A DNA stretch of 64,000 nucleotides from Blastococcus saxobsidens DD2. GTDB lineage: Bacteria; Actinomycetota; Actinomycetes; Mycobacteriales; Geodermatophilaceae. This document shows, in pieces, positions 27,383 through 36,247 of the stretch. The notes beneath the pieces were generated by a model. It was not told where the DNA came from. It worked only from the letters and a program-made list of their open reading frames with translations, and ran no database searches. Position 1 is the stretch's first letter; every line of letters begins with the position of its first letter. The stretch spans positions 4,811,341 to 4,875,340 of the forward strand of contig NC_016943.1 of assembly GCF_000284015.1 (NCBI RefSeq), given 5' to 3'. The position numbers and the translations under genes were made by a program.

Positions 27383-28950
27383 CGGGTCACCTCGGCGTCG
27401 GCGTCGGTGTCGGGGGCGGCGCCTGGCTTGGCGCTGGGACCGGTGGTCGGTGCGGCGCCGAGGGCGGCCCAGCCCGCGGTGCCCTGGGTCAGGCTGCGGT
27501 CCTCGGCCGCGGAATGCCTGGTCCCGTTCGTGCCGGCGGACCGGTGTTCGAGGATCGAGCCCAGGTCGGCCTCGGCGAAGCGGGCATGCACCGCGGCGTG
27601 CCCCAGCGCCCAGTCCACCTCGCCCGAGCCGACGAGCTTGGCCATCGTCACCGCGGCGGCCATCTTGACCCGCATCTTGGTCGTGCCCACCGCGGCGGCC
27701 TCGGTCAACCACAGCCGGGCCCCGTCGCCCAGAGCCAGGAACTCCACCTCGGCGGCGGTCTTCGGCTTGGGCTGGCGGTCCAGCGCGCCGACCGGTGCGG
27801 GCGGGAAGTGCTCATCGATCAGCTGCGGGCTGCCCGGGGTGGCGCGGGCGTGGCGGGCAACCTCGACCGGCCCGGCGTCACCGACGTGCACGATCACCAC
27901 CCGCTCACCGGAGCCTTGCCCGTGGACCCGGACCCAGACGGTGGCGCTCAGCAGGGTGTGCGGCACCGAGTACTGCCCGCCGTCGAAGGTGACCAGCGGC
28001 GTGTTCACCGCCACCGTGCGGGTCACCCCGAGCGCGACGGTGTGCGGCGCGGCCGGGATCGGGTGCAGCCGCTGCTGCTCCTCGGCCAGCATGTCCACCG
28101 GAGCACGGCGGGTCACCCGGTGGATCCGGGCGTTGACCTGGTCGCAGAACGCCTCGCAGGCGGCCTCCAGCTCGGCGAAGGAGCCGTAGGCCTCCCGCAG
28201 GTTGGTGTCGGTGGGCACCAGGTCGGCCTTGGCCAGCTTCACAGTGTTCTCGCTGCCGCCCTTGGAGGCGGGGTCGGCCGGCTCGCAGGTGTGGATCGTG
28301 ATCCCGTAGTGCCGGGCGAAGGCGACGGTCTGCTGATTGCGCACCGGCATCCCGGCGACGTGTTCGACGGTGACGGTCTTCTCGTTGTCGGTCAGCACGT
28401 ACGTCGGCGCCCCACCCAGGCGGCGCAGCGTCACGTCCAGCGCGGCGAACACGCTGGCGGTGGTCTTGTCCCGGATCGCCAGCACCACCCGGAACCGTGC
28501 CCAGGCCAGCCACGCGCAGAACAGCGTGGTCCTCGCCCCGCCGATGAGCGGGCCGTCGCCGAAGTCGTACTGCAGCCACATGCCCGGCTCGGTCACCCAC
28601 GGCCGGTGCACCCGCACCCGCCCGGCCCGAAACGCTGTCCGCACCTCCGCGACCGCGCGGCGGGTGGTGCGCTCCGAGCCGGTGTAGCCGAGGGCAACGA
28701 GCTTCTCGTGGGCCTTGTCCGCGCGGATCGTGCCCTTCGAGCGCTCCATCCACTCCTCGACCTTGGGCAGGAACTCATCGATCAGCCGCGGGCGCGCCGC
28801 CGGCCGATCGCTGATCCCGCCGGCCTCACGCCGCCCGACGTAGTGCGCGACGGTGTGATGCGAGCAGCCGGCCAGCTCGCCGGCATCGCGGTAGGACCCG
28901 GTCAGGTCGAACGCTTCCAGAATTTCCATGATCTCCCCTGCAGACTTCAC
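27379..28950 (-). CDS. istA: IS21 transposase IstA
   Basis: The 523-aa DDE transposase has an N-terminal helix-turn-helix (GSYRDAGELAGCSHHTVAHY) and an rve integrase core. The catalytic carboxylates are in LQYDFGDGP, APTYVLTDNEKTV and SKGGSENTVK. The C-terminal beta domain (VTFDGGQYSVPHTLL) follows. An Ala/Asp-rich tail ends the protein. The start MKSAGEIMEILEAF at 28950 has AAGTCTGCAGGGGAG-type purines upstream. It appears intact. Confidence 0.95.
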   Translation of the reverse strand: MKSAGEIMEILEAFDLTGSYRDAGELAGCSHHTVAHYVGRREAGGISDRPAARPRLIDEFLPKVEEWMERSKGTIRADKAHEKLVALGYTGSERTTRRAVAEVRTAFRAGRVRVHRPWVTEPGMWLQYDFGDGPLIGGARTTLFCAWLAWARFRVVLAIRDKTTASVFAALDVTLRRLGGAPTYVLTDNEKTVTVEHVAGMPVRNQQTVAFARHYGITIHTCEPADPASKGGSENTVKLAKADLVPTDTNLREAYGSFAELEAACEAFCDQVNARIHRVTRRAPVDMLAEEQQRLHPIPAAPHTVALGVTRTVAVNTPLVTFDGGQYSVPHTLLSATVWVRVHGQGSGERVVIVHVGDAGPVEVARHARATPGSPQLIDEHFPPAPVGALDRQPKPKTAAEVEFLALGDGARLWLTEAAAVGTTKMRVKMAAAVTMAKLVGSGEVDWALGHAAVHARFAEADLGSILEHRSAGTNGTRHSAAEDRSLTQGTAGWAALGAAPTTGPSAKPGAAPDTDADAEVTR

Positions 28951-29138
28951 GGTGTCCCTTCTCGGGTGAGCGGCGCTTCAGCACCGCCAGCGCACCCGAG
29001 AAGGGGCCTCAACCGCCGCAGGCGGCGAGGCAGACGACGTCGTGTTGGGCAGATCCCGTGACCATCAGCGGGCAGTTCTCATGTCCGCCAGCGGGCAACT
29101 TCGTGGCCGTCTCCGGGCAGAATGCCGTGGCCGCCGAC

Positions 29139-29355
29139 AGCCGGGAGCATCAGGCACGATGCCGATGTCCGCGACACCCTTGCCGCCGATGGTGGTGCTC
29201 CAGATGCCACCCTCTGGGTCGTGTGGCTGCACGCCTCCAGGAGCGGCGACTTCGACTCCGGAGCCGAAGTTGGAGAACCGGGCCAACTTCCGGTCGGAGT
29301 TGGTGGCTGCGACCGTGATGACATTCGGGAGCCCGTAGTTGCGCTGCCAGGGGGC
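29139..29355 (-). pseudogene. S8 serine protease, internal fragment upstream of IS21
   Basis: The minus-strand frame reads NYGLPNVITVAATNSDRKL, then ARFSNFGSGVEVAAPGGV and GGIWSTTIGG, the segment that in subtilases precedes the catalytic Ser. It joins in frame to the fragment at 25504-26442 across the IS21 target site. A TGA at 29356-29358 closes the frame upstream and no domain with the catalytic Asp and His is seen before it, so the N terminus was lost in a separate event. Confidence 0.8.
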
Positions 29356-29481
29356 TCAAGCACGCGACGGTCGGCGTCGGTCAACTCCATCAGGTAGGGC
29401 GTCACCATCGCCATCGCCGTTTGTCTCCCCGCCGACGCTGGTTCGGTCGGCGCCACGCCGACCGACGGCGAGGATGAGGCG

Positions 29482-29847
29482 ATGCCGAAGATCCCGGACT
29501 CCACCAAGGACTCGCTGCACTGGCGGCTGGCCACCCGCGCCCGCGAACGCTGGCCGGACCTGGCCGAGGTCCGCATGCGCTACCGCACCGGCCTCGCCTA
29601 CGTCGACGGCATCCTCTCCGGAGGCGAGATCCTGCCACTGTGCCGGCTGCGATACGTCGGCTCCGCCACCACCTGGGGCTTCGCCATCTACCGCGCCAGC
29701 CACGACGACTACGAGGACAACTTCCTGCCCACCGGCTCATCCAGCGGCACCGCCGAGGAAGCCCTCGACTGCGCCTGCGGCCTCTGCCTCAACGACCCCA
29801 CCGCCTGCACCACCGACCCCCGACCTTTCAACGGTGGCAACCACTAG
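29482..29847 (+). CDS. Conserved hypothetical protein, IS-associated
   Basis: The product is 121 aa, starting MPKIPDSTKDSLHWRLATRA after a GAGGATGAGGCG site. The core (GLAYVDGILSGGEILPLCRL, TTWGFAIYRASHDDYED) looks like a compact beta-rich domain and the C terminus has cysteines (LDCACGLCLNDPTAC). I associate similar proteins with actinobacterial accessory regions, but no function is known to me. It is convergent with the secreted protein gene, separated by a hairpin. Confidence 0.7.
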   Translation: MPKIPDSTKDSLHWRLATRARERWPDLAEVRMRYRTGLAYVDGILSGGEILPLCRLRYVGSATTWGFAIYRASHDDYEDNFLPTGSSSGTAEEALDCACGLCLNDPTACTTDPRPFNGGNH

Positions 29848-29856
29848 TCTTCTCCA

Positions 29857-29883
29857 ATCTCTCAGGGGTCACCTCTGAGAGAT
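29857..29883. terminator. Bidirectional hairpin terminator
   Basis: Perfect 9-bp arms ATCTCTCAG and CTGAGAGAT with a 9-nt loop sit between two convergent genes and touch the stop of the gene at 29883. Confidence 0.75.
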
Positions 29884-30959
29884 CAGCGCGATCGTCCTAA
29901 CCAAACGACCGTGTTGCCGTCACCCCCCGGGCGCCGTGTCGACGCCGAGGTCCGGACCAGGGCGGCGGTGACCGCGGCCAGGGCGACGACGGCGGCGAGC
30001 GCGGCGGCCGGCAGGGTCAGCGGCCGGGCCTCCGACGCCGTGACGACCTCGCTCGCGCTCCCCTCGTCCAGGGCCGCGAAGTCCAGGCCCGCCAGCTGAC
30101 CGAAGACCGGGACGGATGCGCCGTCGTAGGAACCGGCGACCCCACCGGCGCCGGACGAGCCGGCCCGGCCGGCACCGCCGGGGCCCTGGCCCGGCACCGC
30201 GAAGCGCGAGGGGTCGAAGGCCGCCGCCGCCGTGGTGCTCGAGGGGGAGAGCCGGACCGCACCGGCACCGGCGCCGTACGTGTACGGGTCGCCCGGCGGG
30301 TCCTGCATCACCGGGGGCGCGGCCGGCGGGGTGTCCACGACCGTCTCCTCCCGGTCCTCGCCCGGGACGGGCGGCGCGGGGGGCGCGGGCGGCTGGACCG
30401 GTAGGGGCGGCAGCGTGACCGCCGGCAGCGGGGGCAGGTTCGCCCCCTGCACATCCGGCACGTCCGGCAGGATCGTGTTGACGACGAACGGCGTGGGCGC
30501 GGGCAGCGACGGGAGGGCCTCGAGCGCGGCGTCGGTGAGAGGCGCGGTGAGCGAGCCGTTGCTCGTCAACGCGTACGTGTAGGTGAGGGTGCAGGTGGCG
30601 CAGCTGCGGTCGAACCGCTCGGTGACCGAGGCCCCGGGGGTCCCGGGTGCGGTGAGCACCTTCGTGCCCGAGGGCAGACCCAGCGTGACCTCGGTGGACG
30701 CCGTGACGTCCACCAGCGCCGGCAGCAGCCCCCCGCCACCGACCTGGACCGTCTTGTCCTGGATCTCGTTGACGAACGTGACCGAGCCGCCGGCGTCCAC
30801 GGACACCACCGGCGGGGTCACGTCCCGGATCGGGACGGTGACCGAGGGAGCGGCGACGGCGAGGGGAGCCACGAGGGAGGCCCCGGCAACGCCCAGCCAG
30901 GCGAGCACCGCCACGGCGATGCCGCGGCGGGCCGTGCGACGGATGCGACCCGTTGCCAT
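29883..30959 (-). CDS. Secreted, membrane-anchored proline-rich protein
   Basis: The 358-aa precursor has an N-terminal signal peptide (RRGIAVAVLAWLGVAGASLV ... AVAAP), a beta domain of about 110 residues beginning VTVPIRDVTPPVVSVDAGG and reminiscent of a cupredoxin or plastocyanin-like fold (no copper ligand set is evident), a cysteine pair (RSCATCTLTYTY), a Pro-rich stalk (about 165-215), a Gly/Ala linker and one C-terminal membrane helix (LPAAALAAVVALAAVTAALV) with a basic tail. There is no LPxTG. It is probably an envelope protein displayed through the wall. The family is not recognised. Confidence 0.75.
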   Translation of the reverse strand: MATGRIRRTARRGIAVAVLAWLGVAGASLVAPLAVAAPSVTVPIRDVTPPVVSVDAGGSVTFVNEIQDKTVQVGGGGLLPALVDVTASTEVTLGLPSGTKVLTAPGTPGASVTERFDRSCATCTLTYTYALTSNGSLTAPLTDAALEALPSLPAPTPFVVNTILPDVPDVQGANLPPLPAVTLPPLPVQPPAPPAPPVPGEDREETVVDTPPAAPPVMQDPPGDPYTYGAGAGAVRLSPSSTTAAAAFDPSRFAVPGQGPGGAGRAGSSGAGGVAGSYDGASVPVFGQLAGLDFAALDEGSASEVVTASEARPLTLPAAALAAVVALAAVTAALVRTSASTRRPGGDGNTVVWLGRSR

Positions 30960-31083
30960 GTTTCGCTACCTCCACGTCGACGTCCCACCCCTACCGGTGA
31001 GTAAGCCTCGTCACGGTGGAAACGATGATGTGACGCACGCGATACGGGTAAACCCGAACCGATCCGAAGAGGGAGAGTCGAGC

Positions 31084-31896
31084 ATGGGTCTGCACCCGAT
31101 CGGCGTACACGTGGGCGCCGGGCTCAGCGATGAGGGTCAGCTCGAGCACGGGGGTCCCCTGGCCCGCGCGGCGGAGGTGGACGCCGACGGCGTCCAGATC
31201 TTCCTCACCGATCCGCAGAGCTACGCGGCGCCGGAGCCCCGCCCCGATGCCGGCGAACTGAGCTCCGGTGACGTGATGGTCGTGGTCCACGCGCCGTACC
31301 TGCTCAACGTCGCGTCGACGAACAACCGCATCCGCATCCCCAGCCGCAAGCTGCTCGACCAGCACGCGCGGGCGGCCGCCGCCGTCGGCGCCCGGGGCCT
31401 GGTCGTGCACGGCGGGCACGTGCTGGCGAAGGACGACCCGTCGGCCGGCGCGGACAACTGGCGCAAGACGTTCGCCCGCCAGGTGGAGCAGGGTGGCTTC
31501 CCGGTGCCGGTGCTGATCGAGAACACGGCGGGCGGCGGGAACGCCATGGCCCGGGACCTCGACGCCATCGGCAGGCTCTGGGACGCCGTCGGCGAGTTCG
31601 GTGCCGGCTTCGTGCTGGACACCTGCCACGCCTGGGCCGCCGGCTGGGACCTGTCCACCGTGGTCGAGGCGGTGCGCGCGGTCACCGGCCGCATCGATCT
31701 GGTGCACCTCAACAACAGCCGCGATCCCGCCGGCTCCGGGCGGGACCGGCACGCACCCCTGACCGACGGCGAGATCCCGGCCGACCTGCTGTTCGACGTC
31801 GCACGGCGCGCCGACTGCCCGATCGTGCTGGAGACGCCCGGCGACGCGGCGAGCCACGCCGAGGAGATCGCCCTGCTGCGCGCGGCGCTGGCCTAG
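31084..31896 (+). CDS. nfo: Endonuclease IV (AP endonuclease, TIM barrel)
   Basis: The 270-aa enzyme cleaves DNA 5' to abasic sites in base excision repair. Zinc ligands and barrel motifs are visible: GVHVGAGLSD, VVVHAPYLLNVAS, GLVVHGGHV, VLIENTAGGG, FVLDTCHAWAAGWD, LVHLNNSRD and the C-terminal LETPGD. The ATG at 31084 follows GAGGGAGAG. It is divergent from the secreted-protein gene and convergent with the GT87 gene. Confidence 0.93.
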   Translation: MGLHPIGVHVGAGLSDEGQLEHGGPLARAAEVDADGVQIFLTDPQSYAAPEPRPDAGELSSGDVMVVVHAPYLLNVASTNNRIRIPSRKLLDQHARAAAAVGARGLVVHGGHVLAKDDPSAGADNWRKTFARQVEQGGFPVPVLIENTAGGGNAMARDLDAIGRLWDAVGEFGAGFVLDTCHAWAAGWDLSTVVEAVRAVTGRIDLVHLNNSRDPAGSGRDRHAPLTDGEIPADLLFDVARRADCPIVLETPGDAASHAEEIALLRAALA

Positions 31897-31929
31897 CCTC
31901 CGTCCTTCCTCACCTGGGGGCGTCCACCC

Positions 31930-33378
31930 TCACGGTCCACGCCGAGGGAGGACCATCGATGACCAGGTGACCTGGTCCCGGCGAGCCGTCCGCGGGAGGA
32001 CGCGGTCGGGTGCCCTGTCCAGCGGCCCTCCGGCCGGGTCGTCGACGCCGGGCCAACTGGTGCGGACGACGTCCCGGTCAGGGTCGAGCACGTCGCGCAC
32101 GACCAGTGCCATGAGGACGACGACGGCGACGTCCCGCACGGTCACCGCGACGAAGAACCACTCCACGGCGACGCCGTTGTTCTCCGTGCCGAGGTACCAG
32201 AGCATGCGGGGCACCCACAGCAGCGCCTCGGTGGCCTGCCAGGCGAGCAGCGACCGCCACCGGGGGCGGGCCAGGATCGCCAGGGGCAGCAGCCAGAGCG
32301 AGTACTGCGGGCTCCAGACCTTGTTGGTCAGCAGGAACACCGCGACGAGCAGGAAGGCCACCTGGGCCACCCGCGGACGGACCGGTGCGACGCGGACCAG
32401 CCGCGCCACCGCGGCCACGCCCGCCAGCAGGGCGACGGCGACGACGGCGTTCAGCACGGTGGGCGCCTCCCCCTCCGCCAGGGGGCCGTCGAGCAGCCGG
32501 TTCCCGCTCAGGTGCAGGGCGATGTTCCAGAGGCTGTCCGGGTCGACCGGCCGGGTGCGGTTGAGGGTGAAGAAGCGGGACCAGCCCTCCGGTGCCACCA
32601 GCGCGACCGGCACGTTGACCGCCGACCAGGCCGCCATGGCCGCCGCGGCAGTCCGCACCCACGTGCGCAGCCGGCCGGCCCGCAGGCAGAGCAGGAACAG
32701 CGTCAACAGCAGGAACACCGGGTAGAGCTTGGCGGCCGCACCCAGCCCCAGGAGGAGGCCGGCCAGCACCGGGCGAGAGCGGGCCCAGGCCCACAGGCCC
32801 AGTCCGGCCAGGGCCACGGCGAACAAGTCCCAGTTGGTGAAGGCGTGCACCACCACCAGCGGGGACAGCCCGATCATGGCGGCGTCCCAGGGTCGGCGAC
32901 CGGCCAGCGCGAGCGTGCTCCGGACGACGAGGAAGGCGCACGCCGTCAGCAGCAGGCAGGTGACGGCGTAGTAGCTCTGCACCGCCGGGACGGCGGGCAG
33001 CAGGCCGGACGCTGCCGCCGCGCGGTCGTACAGGCCGGACAGCGCGGCCGCGACGGCCATGAACCCACCGGTGAGGACCGGGTACTCGACGGCCGAGTCC
33101 AGGTACGGGACCGCCCCCTCGTCCAGCCCGTACAGGGCGAACAGCGGGACCCCGTCCGAGTAGCAGAGATGGGTGTACTGCACGAAGCCCGCCCAGTTGC
33201 CGTCGGAGCACGGCGCCTGCTTCAGCCAGGCCACCGCCGCAGCGAGCGTGGTGAGGAGCAGGCACACCCGCAGCGGCGTCCAGAACAGCGCGCGGCCGGT
33301 CACGGCGAACCGGCCCCATGGCCCGCCCACGGCCTCGCTGGCCTGGCGGGCGACCGGGTCGTCCCACGACGGGATCAC
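31930..33378 (-). CDS. GT87-family polyprenyl-phosphate mannosyltransferase-like membrane protein
   Basis: The product has about ten membrane helices of the DUF2029/GT87 type, whose mycobacterial members (PimE group) add mannose from polyprenyl-phosphate-mannose on the outer face. Typical stretches are the first loop with VEYPVLTGGFMAVAAALSGL, FTNWDLFAVALAGLGLWAW, LLLGLGAAAKLYPVFLLLTL (KxYP motif) and KVWSPQYSLWLLPL. An open frame runs up to 33486, but a perfect 17-bp hairpin and a parS-type site lie in that extension, so I prefer the GTG at 33376-33378 (VIPSWDDPVARQ), 482 aa. It follows ponA on the same strand. Confidence 0.85.
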   Translation of the reverse strand: MIPSWDDPVARQASEAVGGPWGRFAVTGRALFWTPLRVCLLLTTLAAAVAWLKQAPCSDGNWAGFVQYTHLCYSDGVPLFALYGLDEGAVPYLDSAVEYPVLTGGFMAVAAALSGLYDRAAAASGLLPAVPAVQSYYAVTCLLLTACAFLVVRSTLALAGRRPWDAAMIGLSPLVVVHAFTNWDLFAVALAGLGLWAWARSRPVLAGLLLGLGAAAKLYPVFLLLTLFLLCLRAGRLRTWVRTAAAAMAAWSAVNVPVALVAPEGWSRFFTLNRTRPVDPDSLWNIALHLSGNRLLDGPLAEGEAPTVLNAVVAVALLAGVAAVARLVRVAPVRPRVAQVAFLLVAVFLLTNKVWSPQYSLWLLPLAILARPRWRSLLAWQATEALLWVPRMLWYLGTENNGVAVEWFFVAVTVRDVAVVVLMALVVRDVLDPDRDVVRTSWPGVDDPAGGPLDRAPDRVLPRTARRDQVTWSSMVLPRRGP

Positions 33379-33403
33379 CCGGTCCCGCCGCTCGGGTGGC
33401 CGC

Positions 33404-33417
33404 GTTCCACGTGGAAC
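33404..33417. promoter_or_regulatory. parS: parS-type palindrome between ponA and the GT87 gene
   Basis: GTTCCACGTGGAAC is identical to the sites at 7202, 44039 and 60133. With the GT87 start placed at 33378 it is intergenic. Confidence 0.75.
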
Positions 33418-33420
33418 GAC

Positions 33421-33457
33421 CACGGACCCCTCCGGAGAAACTCCGGAGGGGTCCGTG
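33421..33457 (-). terminator. Strong hairpin terminator after ponA
   Basis: A perfect 17-bp stem (CACGGACCCCTCCGGAG and its complement) with a 3-nt AAA loop lies 53 bp past the ponA stop. Its strength argues against the GT87 gene starting at 33486, because it would then lie inside the coding sequence. Confidence 0.8.
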
Positions 33458-33509
33458 GGGGTGCCCTCGTCGAGCGGCCCGGTCACGGCATCAGTCTGCC
33501 GTGCGCCGG

Positions 33510-36104
33510 TCAGCCACCGTTGTTGCCGTTGCCGTTGCCGTTGCCGTTGGGGGGCAGGGCGGGGGAGCCGGGTGCGGTCCCGGGAACGGCGGGGTCGTTG
33601 TCATCGGGGTCCGTGCCGAAGGGCACGCCGTCCTTGTCGGCGTCGATGACCGGCTCCGGCTCCGGCTCGGGCTCCGGCTCGGGCTTCGGCTCCGGCTTCT
33701 TGGTCACCGTCGGGTCGTTCGGAGCGAAGTCCTTGTCGTCCGGGACGCCGTCCCCGTCCGTGTCCACCGGCTTCGTGGTCACGGAGGGGTCTCGCGGCGA
33801 GTAGTCCCTGCTGTCGGGGACGCCGTCCCCGTCGGTGTCGACGACCACCGGCCTGGGCGCGGGCTCCGGCGCCGGCCGGGGCGCCGGCTCGGGCTCGGGC
33901 AGCTCCACGCCGTCGCCCGTGTCACCCTTGATCAGCGCCTTGTCGGGCAGGTCCTCCTCCGGCGTCCCGGCGAGGACGGCGTTCATGTACTCCTGCCAGA
34001 TCGCGCCGGGCAGGCCCGCGCCGTAGATGATCCGCTCCCTCGAGTCGATGATCGGGTCCTGAGGCGAGTCGTTGCCCATCCACACCGCGGTGGCGACCGA
34101 CGGGGTGTATCCGACCATCCAGGCGTCGGAGTTGTTCTCCCGGTCGAGCCCCTGCGTACCGGTCTTGGCGGCGACCTCCCGGCCACCGTCCAGGTCCCGA
34201 CGGGAGTAGGAGGCGACCTCTTTCAGCGCCACGGTGACGTCGTTGACGACGTTCGCCGGCAGGACCTGCTCACCCGCCTGGCCCGGCTGCTGGTCGAGCA
34301 CCGTGCCGGCGCCGTCGGTCACCTTGGAGACGAAGTACGCGTCGCGGAAGACGCCGCCGGCGGCCAGGGTGGCGAAGCCCTGCGCCTGGTCGAACGGGCG
34401 GAGCTCGTACTCCCCGATGCCGATCGAGGAACCGGTCGAGCCCTCACCGCTCACCAGGACCTTCCTGTCCGCCAGGATCCCGGACTCCCAGACATCGGGC
34501 AGGCCGGTGGCCGTGCGGATGACCTCGCGCACCTTCTCGGGGCCCACCTCGAAGGCCAGGCCGTAGAAGGTGGTGTTGAGCGACTTGGTGATGGCCTCGG
34601 TCAGCGTGCACGCCGCGCAGCTGGCGTCGCCGGAGTTGGTCACCGGCAGGCCCGGCCGGTCGGGGAACTCCTGCGGCGAGCTGCCGTCGCGGCGCGCCTG
34701 GATGCCGATCCCCTGCTCCAGGGCGGCGGCCAGCACGTAGGGCTTCACCGACGATCCCGGCTGCCGCTGCGCCATGGCGTAGTCGATGACCCCCTGGCCG
34801 GCACCCTTCTGGCCGCCGTAGTACGCGATGACCGCGCCGGTGCGCGGATCGACGGAGACCAGCGCCTCCCGCAGGTTCTCCGGCTCGCCCTCCATGACCT
34901 GCTGCACGGCGGCCACCGCGGCATCCTGCGCCGGCTTGCTGATCGTCGTGGTGATCTGCATGCCGCCGGCGTTGATCTGCTGCTCGTCGTAGCCCTTCCC
35001 GAGCAGCTCCTCGATCACCTGCTGCACGACCAGGCCCTCGGGGCCCTCGGGGATGCCCAGGGAGCTACCGGTCCGGGGCAGGACGGCGGGGTACACCGAG
35101 GCCGCCCGCTCCTCCGGGGTCAGCCAGCCCTCCTCGACCATCGCGTCGAGCACCAGTCCCCAGCGGTCCTGCGCACCCTCGGGGTTGGTCTCCGGGTCGT
35201 AGCCGGACGGGCTGCGGACGAGGACGGCGAGCACGGCGCCCTGCTGCGGGGTCAGCTCGGCGGCGGAAACCCCGAAGTAGGTGTTGGCCGCGGCCTCGAT
35301 GCCGTAGGCGCCGCGGCCGTAGTAGATGGTGTTGAGGTAGTTCTCGAGGATCTGCTCCTTCGAGAAGTTGTTGTCCAGCTTGATGGCGAGGAAGAGCTCC
35401 TGGAACTTGCGGCTGAACGTCTGGTCGTGCGTCAGGAAGGCGTTCTTCACGTACTGCTGGGTGATCGTCGAACCACCCTGGGTCTCGCCACCGGTCAGGT
35501 TGTTCCAGGCCGCCCGGACGATGCCGGTGAAGGAGATGCCCGGGTCGGTGTAGAAGCTGCGGTTCTCCGCCGCCAGCATCGCGCGCTGCGCCGCCTCGCT
35601 CACCTGGGCCAGCGGCACGTTGGTCCGGTTCTCGTCGCCAAGGCGGGCCATCTCGGTGACGCCGTCGGCGTAGTGGAGGACCGTGGTCTGCTTGGTGGAG
35701 ACGGAGTCGGGGCTCGGCACCTCGGTGGTGGCGTAGACGACGCCGACGAAGACGCAGAGCAGCGCGAACAGGCCACCCATGACGCCGGCGGCCATCTTCA
35801 GCCGACGGTTGCGGCGCTGCTTCTTGCTGCGGGCCGCCGTGCCCTTGCCCTTGCCGGCCGGGCGGCCGGCGGCGCTGCCACCGCGGGACGCCGGCGGGCG
35901 GCGGGAGGCGGGAGCACCGCCCCGGGAGGCGGAGGTGCCACCACGCGAGGCCGGGCGCCCCGGGACCGGAGAACGACCCGAGCCGCCGGCGGGGGGACGG
36001 CCGGAGCCGCCTCCGCCTCCGGTGCTGCGGGTACGGGCGGTCGGCGACCGTCGGACCGAGCCGGCCCGCGGTGCTACGGGCGAGGTCTCGTCGTGGCTGG
36101 GCAC
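33510..36104 (-). CDS. ponA: Bifunctional class A penicillin-binding protein with C-terminal calcium-type repeats
   Basis: This is a peptidoglycan glycosyltransferase and transpeptidase of about 864 aa. A Ser/Gly/Arg-rich cytoplasmic tail (1-95) and one membrane helix (MAAGVMGGLFALLCVFVGVV) lead to the GT51 domain: AMLAAENRSFY holds the catalytic Glu, GGSTITQQYVKN follows. The transpeptidase has RQPGSSVKPYVL (SxxK), KSLNTTFYG (SxN) and VAAKTGTQG (KTG). After a Pro/Glu linker come DTDGDGVPDSRD, DTDGDGVPDDKD and DADKDGVPFGTDPDD, thrombospondin type 3-like acidic repeats that usually bind Ca2+. Tandem GTGs at 36110 and 36104 follow AGGAAGG. The syntenic mycobacterial gene is ponA1. Confidence 0.94.
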   Translation of the reverse strand: MPSHDETSPVAPRAGSVRRSPTARTRSTGGGGGSGRPPAGGSGRSPVPGRPASRGGTSASRGGAPASRRPPASRGGSAAGRPAGKGKGTAARSKKQRRNRRLKMAAGVMGGLFALLCVFVGVVYATTEVPSPDSVSTKQTTVLHYADGVTEMARLGDENRTNVPLAQVSEAAQRAMLAAENRSFYTDPGISFTGIVRAAWNNLTGGETQGGSTITQQYVKNAFLTHDQTFSRKFQELFLAIKLDNNFSKEQILENYLNTIYYGRGAYGIEAAANTYFGVSAAELTPQQGAVLAVLVRSPSGYDPETNPEGAQDRWGLVLDAMVEEGWLTPEERAASVYPAVLPRTGSSLGIPEGPEGLVVQQVIEELLGKGYDEQQINAGGMQITTTISKPAQDAAVAAVQQVMEGEPENLREALVSVDPRTGAVIAYYGGQKGAGQGVIDYAMAQRQPGSSVKPYVLAAALEQGIGIQARRDGSSPQEFPDRPGLPVTNSGDASCAACTLTEAITKSLNTTFYGLAFEVGPEKVREVIRTATGLPDVWESGILADRKVLVSGEGSTGSSIGIGEYELRPFDQAQGFATLAAGGVFRDAYFVSKVTDGAGTVLDQQPGQAGEQVLPANVVNDVTVALKEVASYSRRDLDGGREVAAKTGTQGLDRENNSDAWMVGYTPSVATAVWMGNDSPQDPIIDSRERIIYGAGLPGAIWQEYMNAVLAGTPEEDLPDKALIKGDTGDGVELPEPEPAPRPAPEPAPRPVVVDTDGDGVPDSRDYSPRDPSVTTKPVDTDGDGVPDDKDFAPNDPTVTKKPEPKPEPEPEPEPEPVIDADKDGVPFGTDPDDNDPAVPGTAPGSPALPPNGNGNGNGNNGG

Positions 36105-36247
36105 GAACACACCCCTTCCTGAACTGTCTCGGTCGACGCCGGGCACCTGCCCGGACGCGCGGTTCTCTTCAGCTGTGCGGAGCGGGCGGGACCGCCAGGT
36201 GCGATCCCCGGCCCGCGCGTCACGCGGGCCGTCTGCCGGTCGACCGG

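Larger units (their letters stand above)
26443..29138 (-). mobile_element. IS21-family insertion sequence, complete, 2696 bp
   Basis: The ends are imperfect inverted repeats starting TGTC: + strand from 26443 TGTCAAGGGCCATGAGGTTC, and minus strand from 29138 TGTCGGCGGCCACGGCATTC. Behind each end are three further copies of an RNCTGCCC motif spaced by about 20-25 bp, the multi-copy transposase-binding sites typical of IS21. The 6 bp GCCGGG at 26437-26442 is repeated at 29139-29144, a target-site duplication. It encodes IstA and IstB, both intact, and interrupts an S8 protease gene. The intact genes and clear duplication suggest a fairly recent insertion. Confidence 0.95.

Noticed and set aside
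29343..29420. Possible IS630 transposase start (MVTPYLMELTDADRRVLE) upstream of the protease fragment
   Set aside because: Only about 20 codons resemble IS630 transposases and no terminal repeats are seen; too short to support a call.
33630..33700. GGCTCC/GGGCTCC repeats near the ponA 3' end as a tandem DNA repeat of interest
   Set aside because: They encode the Pro-Glu stalk of the PBP and need no separate explanation.
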